From the NCBI GenBank assembly GCA_016871615.1, contig VHCX01000018.1:1-58051 (forward strand): a DNA stretch of 58,051 nt, read 5' to 3'. The stretch's first letter is position 1, and each line of letters begins with the position of its first letter. Of this stretch, positions 9,483 to 17,197 are shown piece by piece. A model generated the notes under the pieces. It saw nothing but the letters and a program-made list of their open reading frames with translations, was not told the origin of the DNA and made no database searches. Source of the stretch: Verrucomicrobiota bacterium. Its GTDB lineage: Bacteria; Verrucomicrobiota; Verrucomicrobiia; Limisphaerales; UBA9464. Made by a program: the position numbers and the translations under genes.

Positions 9483-9947
9483 TCACTCCGCCGGCGGGGG
9501 CGTCGGGCCGCCGGGAGCATGGCTCCGGCGGTAGAGGTCGGCGACGTAGTGGGGACGCTGCCGGTTGACGGGCGGGAGATGCTTCGGCGGGATGAGGCCG
9601 CGCCGGAGCAGCAGTTGCTCGTTCTCCCGGTCGAGGACGATCAGGCGCATGATCAGATCCTGGTTCTGGCGCAACAGCTCCCGGATCTCCATCCGGCCCG
9701 CCCGAACCTCGGGGTTCAGGGAGAGCCAGAAGCCTCGGTGCTCGCGGATCCGGCGGAGGGCCTCCTCGAGCCGAGGAAGCACCTCGCGCCGGGCCTCGAC
9801 GGACGCCGTGGGCGCCGGGGCTTCCGGCTGGCGGAGCTGTTGGGATTCCCGCTCCAGGTGCCCGAGCAGTCCGGCGTTCAACGCCAGTTGGGAGCGTAGG
9901 TCGGCGACCATGCGCGCCTCCGCCTGGGCGGCTTCGGCGGAGGTCAT
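9483..9947 (-). CDS. Hypothetical coiled-coil protein
   Basis: A 154-residue soluble protein without a signal peptide or membrane segment. It is almost entirely helical: heptad-like Leu/Ile spacing runs through residues 1-40 and 60-120 (for example RMEIRELLRQNQDLIMRLIVLDREN), and it ends in a Pro-rich tail. I do not recognise the family. The pattern recalls FlgN-like flagellar chaperones, but no flagellar gene is near, so that is only a thought. ATG 9945-9947 overlaps the TGA of the upstream TPR gene by 4 bases (ATGA), indicating translational coupling with it. Confidence 0.6.
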   Translation of the reverse strand: MTSAEAAQAEARMVADLRSQLALNAGLLGHLERESQQLRQPEAPAPTASVEARREVLPRLEEALRRIREHRGFWLSLNPEVRAGRMEIRELLRQNQDLIMRLIVLDRENEQLLLRRGLIPPKHLPPVNRQRPHYVADLYRRSHAPGGPTPPPAE

Positions 9948-10774
9948 GGGCGTGTCGTCCCCTGGCCGGGCGGACGGTTGGTCGAGGGCGGGGTGACGGC
10001 CGTGGAGGCCGCCCCGGGGAGCGGATCAGGGGTCGAGAGCGCCCGCATCGACAGGTTCCGCAGTTCCCGGTTCACGCCCTGGTCCCACTGAAGGTTCTGG
10101 AGCCGCCAGGCCGCCATCTCCCGGATCAGCTTCAGGCCGGGCGAGGGTCCCGCCGCGGCCTTCGGCGCATCGGCCTCCCCGGAGCGTGCCGGGGTTGCCC
10201 GGTCGGCTGTCCCTGCAGGATCCCCCGACCCGTTGGCCGGGGCCGGGGCGTTCGTGGAGGCGTTGGCAGCCGTGGTTCCGGCCGTGGCAGGGCCCGCCTG
10301 CGGGGTGGCCGGGGCGTTGGTGCCAGTGGCCGGGGGGGCGGCCAGGGCCGTCACCAGTTGTGAATAGACCGCGATGGCGCGGTCGTTCTGTTCGAGCCGC
10401 TCGTAGATCAGGCCCATCTGGTAGAGCGCCTGCGACCGCCATTCCTCGTCGCCGGGGAGTTTCCCGAGGGTCTGGTAGATGAGCAGGGCGTTCAGGTAGT
10501 CACCCTGCTGGTAGAGTTCGTTGGCCAGCTTGTTGCCGGTGCGTTTCTGCCAGTAGGCCCAGTTGGCCGGGTCCTTGGACGAGCGGGCCTGCTCCGAGTT
10601 GAGCAGCGCCATGGTCTGCTGTAGGGCCTCGCGGTGCATGCCCAGCTGCTTGTAGGCCTCGGCCATCAGGAAGCGCACCTCGGCGATCTGGGTGGTGAGG
10701 GCGATCCTCTCGATGCACTGCTGCCCCTCGACGATGACATTTTTCCAGTCCTTCATCTCGAAGAAGGACTTCAC
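9944..10774 (-). CDS. TPR-repeat protein, probably 5'-truncated
   Basis: With GTG 10772-10774 the product has 276 residues: TPR-like helices up to about residue 130 (for example EEWRSQALYQMGLIYERLEQNDRAIAVYSQL), then an Ala/Pro/Thr-rich linker and a short helical end. The frame stays open upstream to a TGA at 10898-10900. The residues just before the GTG (KLADEDLNEAQVRLKL) continue the helix pattern, but no ATG, GTG or TTG lies there. There is no signal peptide, although TPR proteins of this kind in the phylum are usually long and exported. I infer loss of the 5' part, or a non-standard start. It is followed by the coiled-coil gene with a 4-base overlap. Confidence 0.6.
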   Translation of the reverse strand: MKSFFEMKDWKNVIVEGQQCIERIALTTQIAEVRFLMAEAYKQLGMHREALQQTMALLNSEQARSSKDPANWAYWQKRTGNKLANELYQQGDYLNALLIYQTLGKLPGDEEWRSQALYQMGLIYERLEQNDRAIAVYSQLVTALAAPPATGTNAPATPQAGPATAGTTAANASTNAPAPANGSGDPAGTADRATPARSGEADAPKAAAGPSPGLKLIREMAAWRLQNLQWDQGVNRELRNLSMRALSTPDPLPGAASTAVTPPSTNRPPGQGTTRP

Positions 10775-10906
10775 GAGCTTCAGCCGGACCTGGGCCTCGT
10801 TGAGGTCCTCGTCGGCCAGCTTTGGGCAGCCCGGCCCGCCGTTCAGGGGCCGACCACCTGCGCGGAAACCGCTTCTGGTGTCCTTGGAAACACATCGTCA
10901 TCGGGA

Positions 10907-11007
10907 GATCGGCATTCCGGGCGGCGGACTTGAGGCGCCGGCCCCTCTCCCATGACCTGAAGAGGCATGCCGGCACGTCAACAAAGCCTTTCAGGAGAAT
11001 GCCGATC
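10907..11007. repeat. 101-bp segment bounded by perfect 11-bp inverted repeats
   Basis: GATCGGCATTC at 10907-10917 is exactly repeated inverted as GAATGCCGATC at 10997-11007, with 79 bases between. It fills most of the divergent gap between the shortened TPR gene and the nonsense-mutated HDOD gene. No target-site duplication is visible and no ORF is inside. It may be a small non-autonomous mobile element, a paired operator, or a long-range RNA stem in the HDOD leader. The rest of the 10775-11025 gap shows no clear promoter. Confidence 0.45.
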
Positions 11008-11025
11008 CTGCCGATGTGACCCTGA

Positions 11026-11958
11026 ATGTCCGTGAACACCACGGGAGTCGAGGCGGCGCCACCGAAGCCGTTGCCGCTGGCGGAGATCCACCGCCGCCTT
11101 CAGTCGTGTCCACCGATCCCCTCGCTCAAGAGCGTCCAAGGGGCGCTCCGCGAGCTGTTGGCGGCCGAGCAGCGCTATGCCGGCCAGATCTCCGAGGTGA
11201 TCCGCCGCGATCCCGGCCTGACCTCCCGCCTGCTCAGGCTGGTGAACTCGGTCCACTACGGACTCGGCCATTCGGTGACCAGTCTTGAGGAGGCGGTGTT
11301 CTACGTCGGAGTCCGCCAGGTGCGCGACCTGGCCACGATGACCCCGGTGATCGAGGACTTCAAACGGATCACCGGCTCGCAGAAGGGTGTGGGCGAGGCC
11401 CATTGGCGCAACCTCTGGAAGCACAGCATCGCCGTGGCCATGGTCACCAAGGACCTGATGATGGCCACGCCGGACTCCGGGGAGGACCTCGACTACGTGG
11501 CCGGCCTGGTCCACGACGTGGGATGGATCGTCTTCGCCACGGCGTTTCCGGAACACCATGTGGGCATCCTCGAGCAGCTCAAGACCTCCTAGCCGCCGGT
11601 GCGCCTGATCGAACTGGACTGCCTCGGTTGCGATCATTCCCACATCGGCGTGCTGTACCTCAAGGCCCAGCAACTGGGGACCACCCTCGAATACACGACC
11701 CGCTACCACCACACGCCCTCGGGCGATTCCCGGGATGCACGGTTGGCCGGGGCGGTGCAGATTGCCGATCAGTTCGCCCTGTCGATCGGGCTCGGTCACC
11801 CCGGCGACCCGCCCCTGCGCTCCCCCAAGGACTGGATGACCGTGGCCGGCTGGAACCTGCTGTTCCCGGAAGGCTTCGAATCCCATCGCCGGCAGGCCCT
11901 GAAGACCCTCGAGAAGGCGGCCGATCGCCTCCCGGGAATGGTGGATTGCATGGTCTGA
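11026..11958 (+). pseudogene. HDOD domain protein interrupted by one in-frame TAG
   Basis: The frame 11026-11958 encodes one continuous HDOD-domain protein (related to HD-GYP/HD hydrolases but usually catalytically silent, used in signalling) of about 310 codons, except for TAG at codon 189 (11590-11592). Before it are RYAGQISEVIRRDPGLTSRLLRLVNS and DLDYVAGLVHDVGWIVFATAFPEHH. After it the same frame resumes with RLIELDCLGCDHSHIGVLYLKAQ and YTTRYHHTPSGD, exactly the second half expected for the family. A single G-to-T change in a GAG codon would explain it. Options are a recent pseudogene, a sequencing error, or stop readthrough. An internal start at 11599 could in principle restart translation, but both halves of the fold are needed. 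Confidence 0.8.
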
Positions 11959-12014
11959 GAGCCCTGGGACTCCGGGATGGCGCCTGCGGGGAGGGTTCCT
12001 CCTGAGGGGGGGCT

Positions 12015-13637
12015 TCAGTAGTCGCGGGGATTGCGGCCTGCACCCTTCGGGGCCTGGCCCTTGGCGCCGGGTTGCTGGATGCGCGGCGGACCGTCGAGCG
12101 GCGGGGCCATCCACTGCGGCGCCCCCGGCATGGGTTGCAGGCCGTTGCGGGGGTCGCCCTCGCCCTGATTTTCGCCGGTGCCCTTGCCCTTGTCGGCGAG
12201 CATCTGCCGCAGCCCGTCGAGTTCCTTGCCGACTTGCTCGGCCCGCTGGGCGGTCCGGTCGCTCGGCTGCAGGGATTGCAGCTCGTTCAACGCCTGTTCG
12301 GCCCCCTCGAGACGTGCGGCCTTCGATTCCATGGGCTCCTGCCCGCCCGGCGACTGCATGAGCTTGTCGGCCAGCTTGTCGAGGGTCTGGGCCAGCTTCT
12401 GGCCGGCCTGATCCTGCTTGGCCTGGAGCCGCGGCTGGTTGGGCCTCAGCTCGGCGGCCTGCTGGAAGTGGTCGAGGGCCTGGCTGAGCTGCATGGCCTG
12501 TTGCTCGAGCTGCGAGAAGGATGCCTGCTGCTCCTGGAAGTCGCCCTCGTCTTCGTGGATCTGGGCCATGCGCCGGTCGATCTCCTCGCCGGTGCTCTGG
12601 GCCTCCTGGTGCTTCGGGGACTGTTCGAGGGCCTGGTCGATCTGCTCGCGGGCCATCCGCAGCAGCGCCAGCTTCTCCTTGGTGATGGGGATCTGTTCCT
12701 CGAGCGCCAGGAAGGTCTCGGCCTGCTTGACCTTGGCGTCGGCGAGGCGGTCCTTGGCCTTCTTCAGCGCCTCCTCGACCTCGGGGTCGCCCGGGCGAAG
12801 ATCCTTGCTTTCCTCGAGTTGGGCCACGCCGGCCTCGAGCTTGGAGGCGTCCACCTGCGGCAGTCGGGGCTCGCGGCGGCTCGACTTGAGCCCTAGCGGG
12901 CTCTGGACGTTCTTCAGGCCCTCCTGCTTGAGGGCCTCGGCGAGGCGGTCGCGGGATTGGGATTCGCCCTGCGAGGCCTCGGAGTTCTCGGGGCTGAGCT
13001 GTCGGGCGTCGGAGAACTTCTCATGGGCGTTGCGCAGGTCGGGGATCCGCTGGCCCGGGGTCTTCGTCGGCTGCTCGGCTTCCCGGGCGGACTTGCGGGC
13101 CTCCTCCAGCAGCAACTCCAGCAGGCGATCCCGGACGAAGGCCGAGTTGGCCCGGGACCGCTCGTCGTCCGGGCGGACCTTGAGCACCGACTGGTAGGCC
13201 TCCAGGGCGGCCCGCCACCGGGAGATGGTCTCGTCGAGGTTGGCCGAGCGGGCCTCGACGCCGAGCTGGTACTCGGCATTGCCGCGCTGGAAGCGGGCCA
13301 GGTCCGCCAGTCGGGAATGGCCGAGGGTCTCGACCCGGTCGAAGGCCACCAGCGCGTCCTCCCAGCGGCGTGCGGCGTAGGCGGCCACCCCGGCGTTGTA
13401 CTGCAGGTGGGGGTTCGTCGGCCGGAGTTCGGCCTCGACCATCAGCAGGTCGGCCGCCTGGCCCGCCGCCGGGGCGCCCAGGGTGAGCTGGGCCTGGAGC
13501 CGTGGGATGTCGAGCGGGCCCGGCTCGGCCGCGCTTGCCGGGACGGCGACGGAGAGCAGGCCCAAGGACAGGCCCAGGGACAGGCCCCGCGGGATGGGCT
13601 GCGGACCGGGAAGTGGGGGACGCCAGAGGGAGTTCAT
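12015..13637 (-). CDS. Exported TPR protein of the Bat operon (BatC-like)
   Basis: A protein of 540 residues. It has a signal-like N-terminus (GLSLGLSLGLLSVAVPASAAE, encoded by near-perfect tandem repeats), then TPR helices (NPHLQYNAGVAAYAARRWEDALVAFDRV is the most typical). A very long, highly charged Glu/Gln/Lys/Ala-rich helical region follows (about 150-480), and then a Pro/Gly-rich tail. TPR proteins of this sort close Bacteroides aerotolerance (Bat) operons and probably dock with the VWA proteins. ATG 13635-13637 overlaps the stop of batB by 4 bases. It is the last gene of the operon, facing the HDOD pseudogene. Confidence 0.8.
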   Translation of the reverse strand: MNSLWRPPLPGPQPIPRGLSLGLSLGLLSVAVPASAAEPGPLDIPRLQAQLTLGAPAAGQAADLLMVEAELRPTNPHLQYNAGVAAYAARRWEDALVAFDRVETLGHSRLADLARFQRGNAEYQLGVEARSANLDETISRWRAALEAYQSVLKVRPDDERSRANSAFVRDRLLELLLEEARKSAREAEQPTKTPGQRIPDLRNAHEKFSDARQLSPENSEASQGESQSRDRLAEALKQEGLKNVQSPLGLKSSRREPRLPQVDASKLEAGVAQLEESKDLRPGDPEVEEALKKAKDRLADAKVKQAETFLALEEQIPITKEKLALLRMAREQIDQALEQSPKHQEAQSTGEEIDRRMAQIHEDEGDFQEQQASFSQLEQQAMQLSQALDHFQQAAELRPNQPRLQAKQDQAGQKLAQTLDKLADKLMQSPGGQEPMESKAARLEGAEQALNELQSLQPSDRTAQRAEQVGKELDGLRQMLADKGKGTGENQGEGDPRNGLQPMPGAPQWMAPPLDGPPRIQQPGAKGQAPKGAGRNPRDY

Positions 13638-14680
13638 GGGGCGACGCGGCTTCGGATCGGGGCGGGACGTCGGGGAAGGCGATGGCGGCGGACGCCCAGG
13701 ATCGCCTGGGCGGCCAGGGCGACCAGCGCCAGCGTCAGCGGGATGGGGTAGGCCTCCACGTAGTTCTTGAGGTCCTCGCGGGCCGAACTCTCGGCCATCG
13801 GCGCGAGGAACTCCCGGCGCAGCGTCGTGAGGCCCTCGCCCTGGTCACCGAGCGGGACGTACCGCCCGCCGGTCAGCGCGGTGATGCGCTTGAGGTTGGC
13901 CTCGTTGAGCCGGGAGACCACCTCCTGGCCCGAGGTGTTCATGGCCGCACCCCCCCACTGGATGCGCGGGACCTTGGAGCCCCCGCGGGTGCCCACGCCG
14001 ACGGCGCAGACCTTGACCCCTTGCCGGGCCCAGCGCCGGGCGAACTCCAGCAACTGGTCGCCGGAGTCCTCGCCGTCGGTCACCAGGATGACCACCCGGG
14101 GCTGCACCTGGTTGGTCTGGAAGTAGCGCCCCGCCCGCTCGATGGCCGACCCGAGGTTCGAGCCGGCCGTCTCGCCGTCCATCTCGACCGTGTAGGGCGA
14201 GGCATAGCGCAGCATGGCCTGGATGGCCCGGGTGTCGAAGCTCAGCGGCGCGTTGAGGTAGGCCACGCCGCTGAAGGTCACCAGGCCCACCCGGTCGGCC
14301 CGGCTCTCGCCCAGGAACCGGGACAACGCGTTGGTGGCCGCGAACCAGCGGTTGGGCCGGACATCGGTCGCCAGCATGGAGCGCGACAGGTCCAGGGCGA
14401 TCATGTAGGGCACGCCGCGCAGCTCGGACTGCTCGTCCATGCGGAAGGCCAGTGGCCGGGCCAGCGTGAGCGGCAGCAGCACCGCCGCGGCCAGGGCCAG
14501 GGCACGGTCGGCCCGCCGGCGCCACGGCACCACGCCGGGGTCGGCCCAGGGCCGGTCGGCCGCCCCGCTGAACCCGGCGATGCGGCGACGGTCCCGGCGT
14601 GCGCCCAGCACCCAAGCCGCGACCATCAGGCCCGCCAAGAGCGGGATCAGCAGCAGCAGTTCCGGATGGGCGAATCTCAT
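13634..14680 (-). CDS. batB: VWA domain membrane protein, BatB-like
   Basis: A protein of 348 residues. Two N-terminal membrane segments (about 8-25 and 59-76) precede a von Willebrand factor A domain with an intact metal-ion-dependent adhesion site: DLSRS (D97, S99, S101), the Thr-containing loop, and VTDGEDSGD. A last hydrophobic segment lies near the C-terminus (IPLTLALVALAAQAIL). The frame is open further upstream, but ATG 14678-14680 overlaps the batA stop by 4 bases and starts at the first membrane helix. Bat proteins are envelope-associated; their link to oxygen tolerance was described in Bacteroides and is not established for this phylum. Confidence 0.85.
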   Translation of the reverse strand: MRFAHPELLLLIPLLAGLMVAAWVLGARRDRRRIAGFSGAADRPWADPGVVPWRRRADRALALAAAVLLPLTLARPLAFRMDEQSELRGVPYMIALDLSRSMLATDVRPNRWFAATNALSRFLGESRADRVGLVTFSGVAYLNAPLSFDTRAIQAMLRYASPYTVEMDGETAGSNLGSAIERAGRYFQTNQVQPRVVILVTDGEDSGDQLLEFARRWARQGVKVCAVGVGTRGGSKVPRIQWGGAAMNTSGQEVVSRLNEANLKRITALTGGRYVPLGDQGEGLTTLRREFLAPMAESSAREDLKNYVEAYPIPLTLALVALAAQAILGVRRHRLPRRPAPIRSRVAP

Positions 14681-15636
14681 GGCAGGAGCCTCCGCAGCAG
14701 CGTGTCCCGGATCCACCCGGCCAGCCAGAGCAGCGCCCCCGCGGCCACCGGCCAGGGGAAGAGTTCCTGCCACAGCACGAAGCGCTTCTGGATCAGCTCG
14801 CGCTTCTCAAGCTGGTCGATGAGGTTGTAGATGCCCTGGAGGGCCCGGGTGTCATTGGCCTGGAAGAACTGCCCGCCGGTGGTCCGGGAGGCACGGTTGA
14901 GGTCGTGGGTCGCCGCGACCGAGGGCGTGACCATCTCCGGGCCGATGAGCACCGAGTAGAGCTTCACCTGGTCGCGCACCAGCTGCCCGATGACCTCGGA
15001 GGCGCGCGGGCCCGACGAGTTGTCGCCGTCGGTCACCAGGATGACCACCTTGCTGCGCTCGCTGTCCTTGCGCAGGAAGTTGCCGGCGGCCATCACGGCC
15101 CAGCCGATGCCCGTACCCGTGGCGAGGTCGGTCTGCCGCATGGACTCGATCGCCCACCGGTGGTCGAGCGTCAGCGGGCTGACCAGGAAGGGGTTCCGGG
15201 CGAAGCACACGATGCCGATGCGGTCGTTGGGCCGGCCCAGGATGAACTTCTCGGTGACGTATTCGAGGGCGGCCCGCCGGGTGACCCGCTTGCGTTCCAG
15301 CCGGAAGTCCGTCTCGGCCATCGACCGGCTGAAGTCCAGCGCCAGCATGATGTCGATGCCCTTGCTCGGGTCGGGCAGGTCGCCCCGGGGCAGGCGCGGC
15401 CGGGCCAATCCCACGATCAACAGGGCCAGGGCCAGCAGCGTCCACAGGGCGCTGGTGGGCGAGCGCTCCCGGTCGGGGATGCGGCCCAGGTGGGTCCGAC
15501 CGCGCAGCGAGGGCACCGTGAGCGACGGCACGGCCCGGGGCCGGCGTCGGAACCAGGCCAGCGCGGGCAGGGCGAGCAGGCCCGAGAGCACCCACGGGTG
15601 CAGGAACTCGATGGCCAGCAGATCCCGGATGCTCAT
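14677..15636 (-). CDS. batA: VWA domain membrane protein, BatA-like
   Basis: A protein of 319 residues, close in plan to the next gene, from which it probably arose by duplication. An N-terminal hydrophobic pair (about 11-28 and 63-79) is followed by a VWA domain with an intact MIDAS: DFSRS (D101, S103, S105) and VTDGDNSSGP. It ends with a C-terminal membrane segment (FPWPVAAGALLWLAGWI). ATG 15634-15636 overlaps the stop of the DUF4381-like gene by 4 bases. The region upstream of this ATG in the same frame is a shadow of that gene, so the shorter start is preferred. Confidence 0.87.
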   Translation of the reverse strand: MSIRDLLAIEFLHPWVLSGLLALPALAWFRRRPRAVPSLTVPSLRGRTHLGRIPDRERSPTSALWTLLALALLIVGLARPRLPRGDLPDPSKGIDIMLALDFSRSMAETDFRLERKRVTRRAALEYVTEKFILGRPNDRIGIVCFARNPFLVSPLTLDHRWAIESMRQTDLATGTGIGWAVMAAGNFLRKDSERSKVVILVTDGDNSSGPRASEVIGQLVRDQVKLYSVLIGPEMVTPSVAATHDLNRASRTTGGQFFQANDTRALQGIYNLIDQLEKRELIQKRFVLWQELFPWPVAAGALLWLAGWIRDTLLRRLLP

Positions 15637-16172
15637 GCCCGGCCTCCCCCGGAGGCGTCCGACGGTGTCCCGGCGCCCTGGCGGATGAAGCCCTCGGCCG
15701 CGTCGATCAGGCCGAGCATCCCGGCCGCGTTGGCCTCCGCCCGGGCGAACTTGATGCGGTCGCAGCCGCCCAGGAACCCGCCCAGGGCCGCCCGCTGCTC
15801 CCCGGAGAGCCGGGCATCCGTCGCGGCCGCCCCCAGGAATTCCCGGGAGGTCTGGAAGCGCACCGGGAACGCGAACCTCGCCTCGAGGTAGCCGCGCAGG
15901 ATGTCGCTCACCTCGACGGCAAAGGGGTGGGGCACCCAGCGGTCCTGCTGCGCCCGCAACGCGGCCAGTCGGGCGAGGAATTCCTCGTGCGGCGGCGGGC
16001 CCGGCGGCGCGGCCACGGCCACGGCCGGGGGACGACGGCCCAGCCACCAGCGGCGCAGCAGGTAGGCCGCCAGGCCGCTGGCCACAGGCACGGCCAGGAG
16101 CACCCACGGGTTCTCCCACCATGCGGGCAGGGGAACGAGGCTCAGGTCCTCGATGAGGCGCTCCGGCTTCAT
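15633..16172 (-). CDS. DUF4381-like membrane protein of the Bat operon
   Basis: A 179-residue protein with one membrane helix near the N-terminus (NPWVLLAVPVASGLAAYLL, about 21-39), then a soluble helical domain: EEFLARLAALRAQQDRW, FAVEVSDILRGYLEARFAFPV and the TSREFL motif often seen in DUF4381 and BatD-linked proteins. Such a protein typically sits between the DUF58 and VWA genes. Function is unknown; by position it probably belongs to the same membrane complex. ATG 16170-16172 follows the DUF58 stop by 46 bases, and its end overlaps batA by 4. Confidence 0.75.
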   Translation of the reverse strand: MKPERLIEDLSLVPLPAWWENPWVLLAVPVASGLAAYLLRRWWLGRRPPAVAVAAPPGPPPHEEFLARLAALRAQQDRWVPHPFAVEVSDILRGYLEARFAFPVRFQTSREFLGAAATDARLSGEQRAALGGFLGGCDRIKFARAEANAAGMLGLIDAAEGFIRQGAGTPSDASGGGRA

Positions 16173-16218
16173 GGCAGGGCCCGGGTTGGTGGGCGGGGGC
16201 GCATGGGACGCAGGCGGT

Positions 16219-17127
16219 TCATGCGATGCGTCGGCGGGCGGCCTGGTCGAGGAACCCCTGCAGGCGACGGGTCCAGGGTTCGTCGGTTCGCACCTCCAGT
16301 TCGGGGATGCGACCGCTGCGGAAGGTGGCCACGAGGTCCCCGCGCCGGGTCTCGCCGGCCTCCCGCCAGCCCTCGCGCACGCGGGGGTCGCCGCTGTCGA
16401 CCTCCAGCACCTCGCCGGTCTCGGGATCCTGCAGGAGCACCCAGCCGACGTCGGGCAGCTCGAGGTCGCGGCGGTCGCTCAGGCGCAGCGCCATCGTCTC
16501 GTGCCGCTGGTTGGAGGCGTTCAGGGTCCGGGTCCACCCGGCGATGTCCGGATCGTGGAAGTCGGAGAGCACGAAGCTCAGGGTCGGGCGACGGTACAGG
16601 TTGTTGAGGAAGCGCAGGGCCGCCGCGATGTCGGTGCCGGTGCCGGCGGGCTCGGTGAAGAGCACCTCGTGCAGCAGGCGGGTGACGTGCGCCCGGGTCT
16701 TGCGGGGCGGGATGTACCGCTCGACGCGGTCGGTGAAGAGGATGGCCCCGACGCGGTCGCCCTGCGCCACGGCGCCGAAGGCCAGCGATCCGGCGAGAAT
16801 GGTGGCCAGCTCGCGCTGCGAGGCGGCCCCGGCCACCGGGTCGGGTGCCGAGCCGAACTCGCCGCTGGCCGAGAGGTCCACCAGCAGCATCACCACCAGC
16901 TCGCGCTCCTCGATGTGCCGCTTGATGAAGGGTTTACGAAGGCGCGCCGTGACGTTCCAGTCGATGCGCCGCACGTCGTCGCCCGGCACGTACTCGCGTA
17001 CATCCGCGAAGTCCATGCCCCGGCCCTTGAAGATGCTGCCCAGACGGCCGCCCATCAGCTGCTCGCTGACCAGCCGCGCCCGGACCTCGACCGAGCGGAG
17101 TCTCTGGATGTAGTCGTTGGGCAGCAT
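16219..17127 (-). CDS. DUF58 domain protein (first gene of the Bat operon)
   Basis: A protein of 302 residues from ATG 17125-17127 (a GTG three codons earlier is possible). It has the DUF58 signature ADVREYVPGDDVRRIDWNVTAR at about 41-62, followed by a VWA-like core with a DLSAS motif (D84, S86, S88). DUF58 proteins normally work with a MoxR AAA+ ATPase encoded next to them, thought to remodel the VWA partners. No moxR gene lies in this operon or elsewhere in the window. The gene begins 70 bases after the stop of the large CxxCH gene upstream, so it may be read from its own promoter or from that one. Confidence 0.9.
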   Translation of the reverse strand: MLPNDYIQRLRSVEVRARLVSEQLMGGRLGSIFKGRGMDFADVREYVPGDDVRRIDWNVTARLRKPFIKRHIEERELVVMLLVDLSASGEFGSAPDPVAGAASQRELATILAGSLAFGAVAQGDRVGAILFTDRVERYIPPRKTRAHVTRLLHEVLFTEPAGTGTDIAAALRFLNNLYRRPTLSFVLSDFHDPDIAGWTRTLNASNQRHETMALRLSDRRDLELPDVGWVLLQDPETGEVLEVDSGDPRVREGWREAGETRRGDLVATFRSGRIPELEVRTDEPWTRRLQGFLDQAARRRIA

Positions 17128-17197
17128 GGATGGCACGGTCCCCTGCGCCGCCGAGGAGTTCCCGGGGCCCGGTGGATCGGCGTCGATCGTGGATCGC

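Noticed and set aside
9483-9947. Coiled-coil protein as a FlgN-type flagellar chaperone
   Set aside because: Only a loose resemblance in one helix and no flagellar gene in the window.
11599-11958. Independent gene of 119 codons after the HDOD stop
   Set aside because: It is exactly in frame with the first part and completes the same HDOD domain, so it is the second half of one broken gene.
13530-13600. Tandem GGACAGGCCCA units as an intergenic repeat
   Set aside because: They encode the LSLGLSLGL signal sequence of the Bat-operon TPR protein and are explained by coding.
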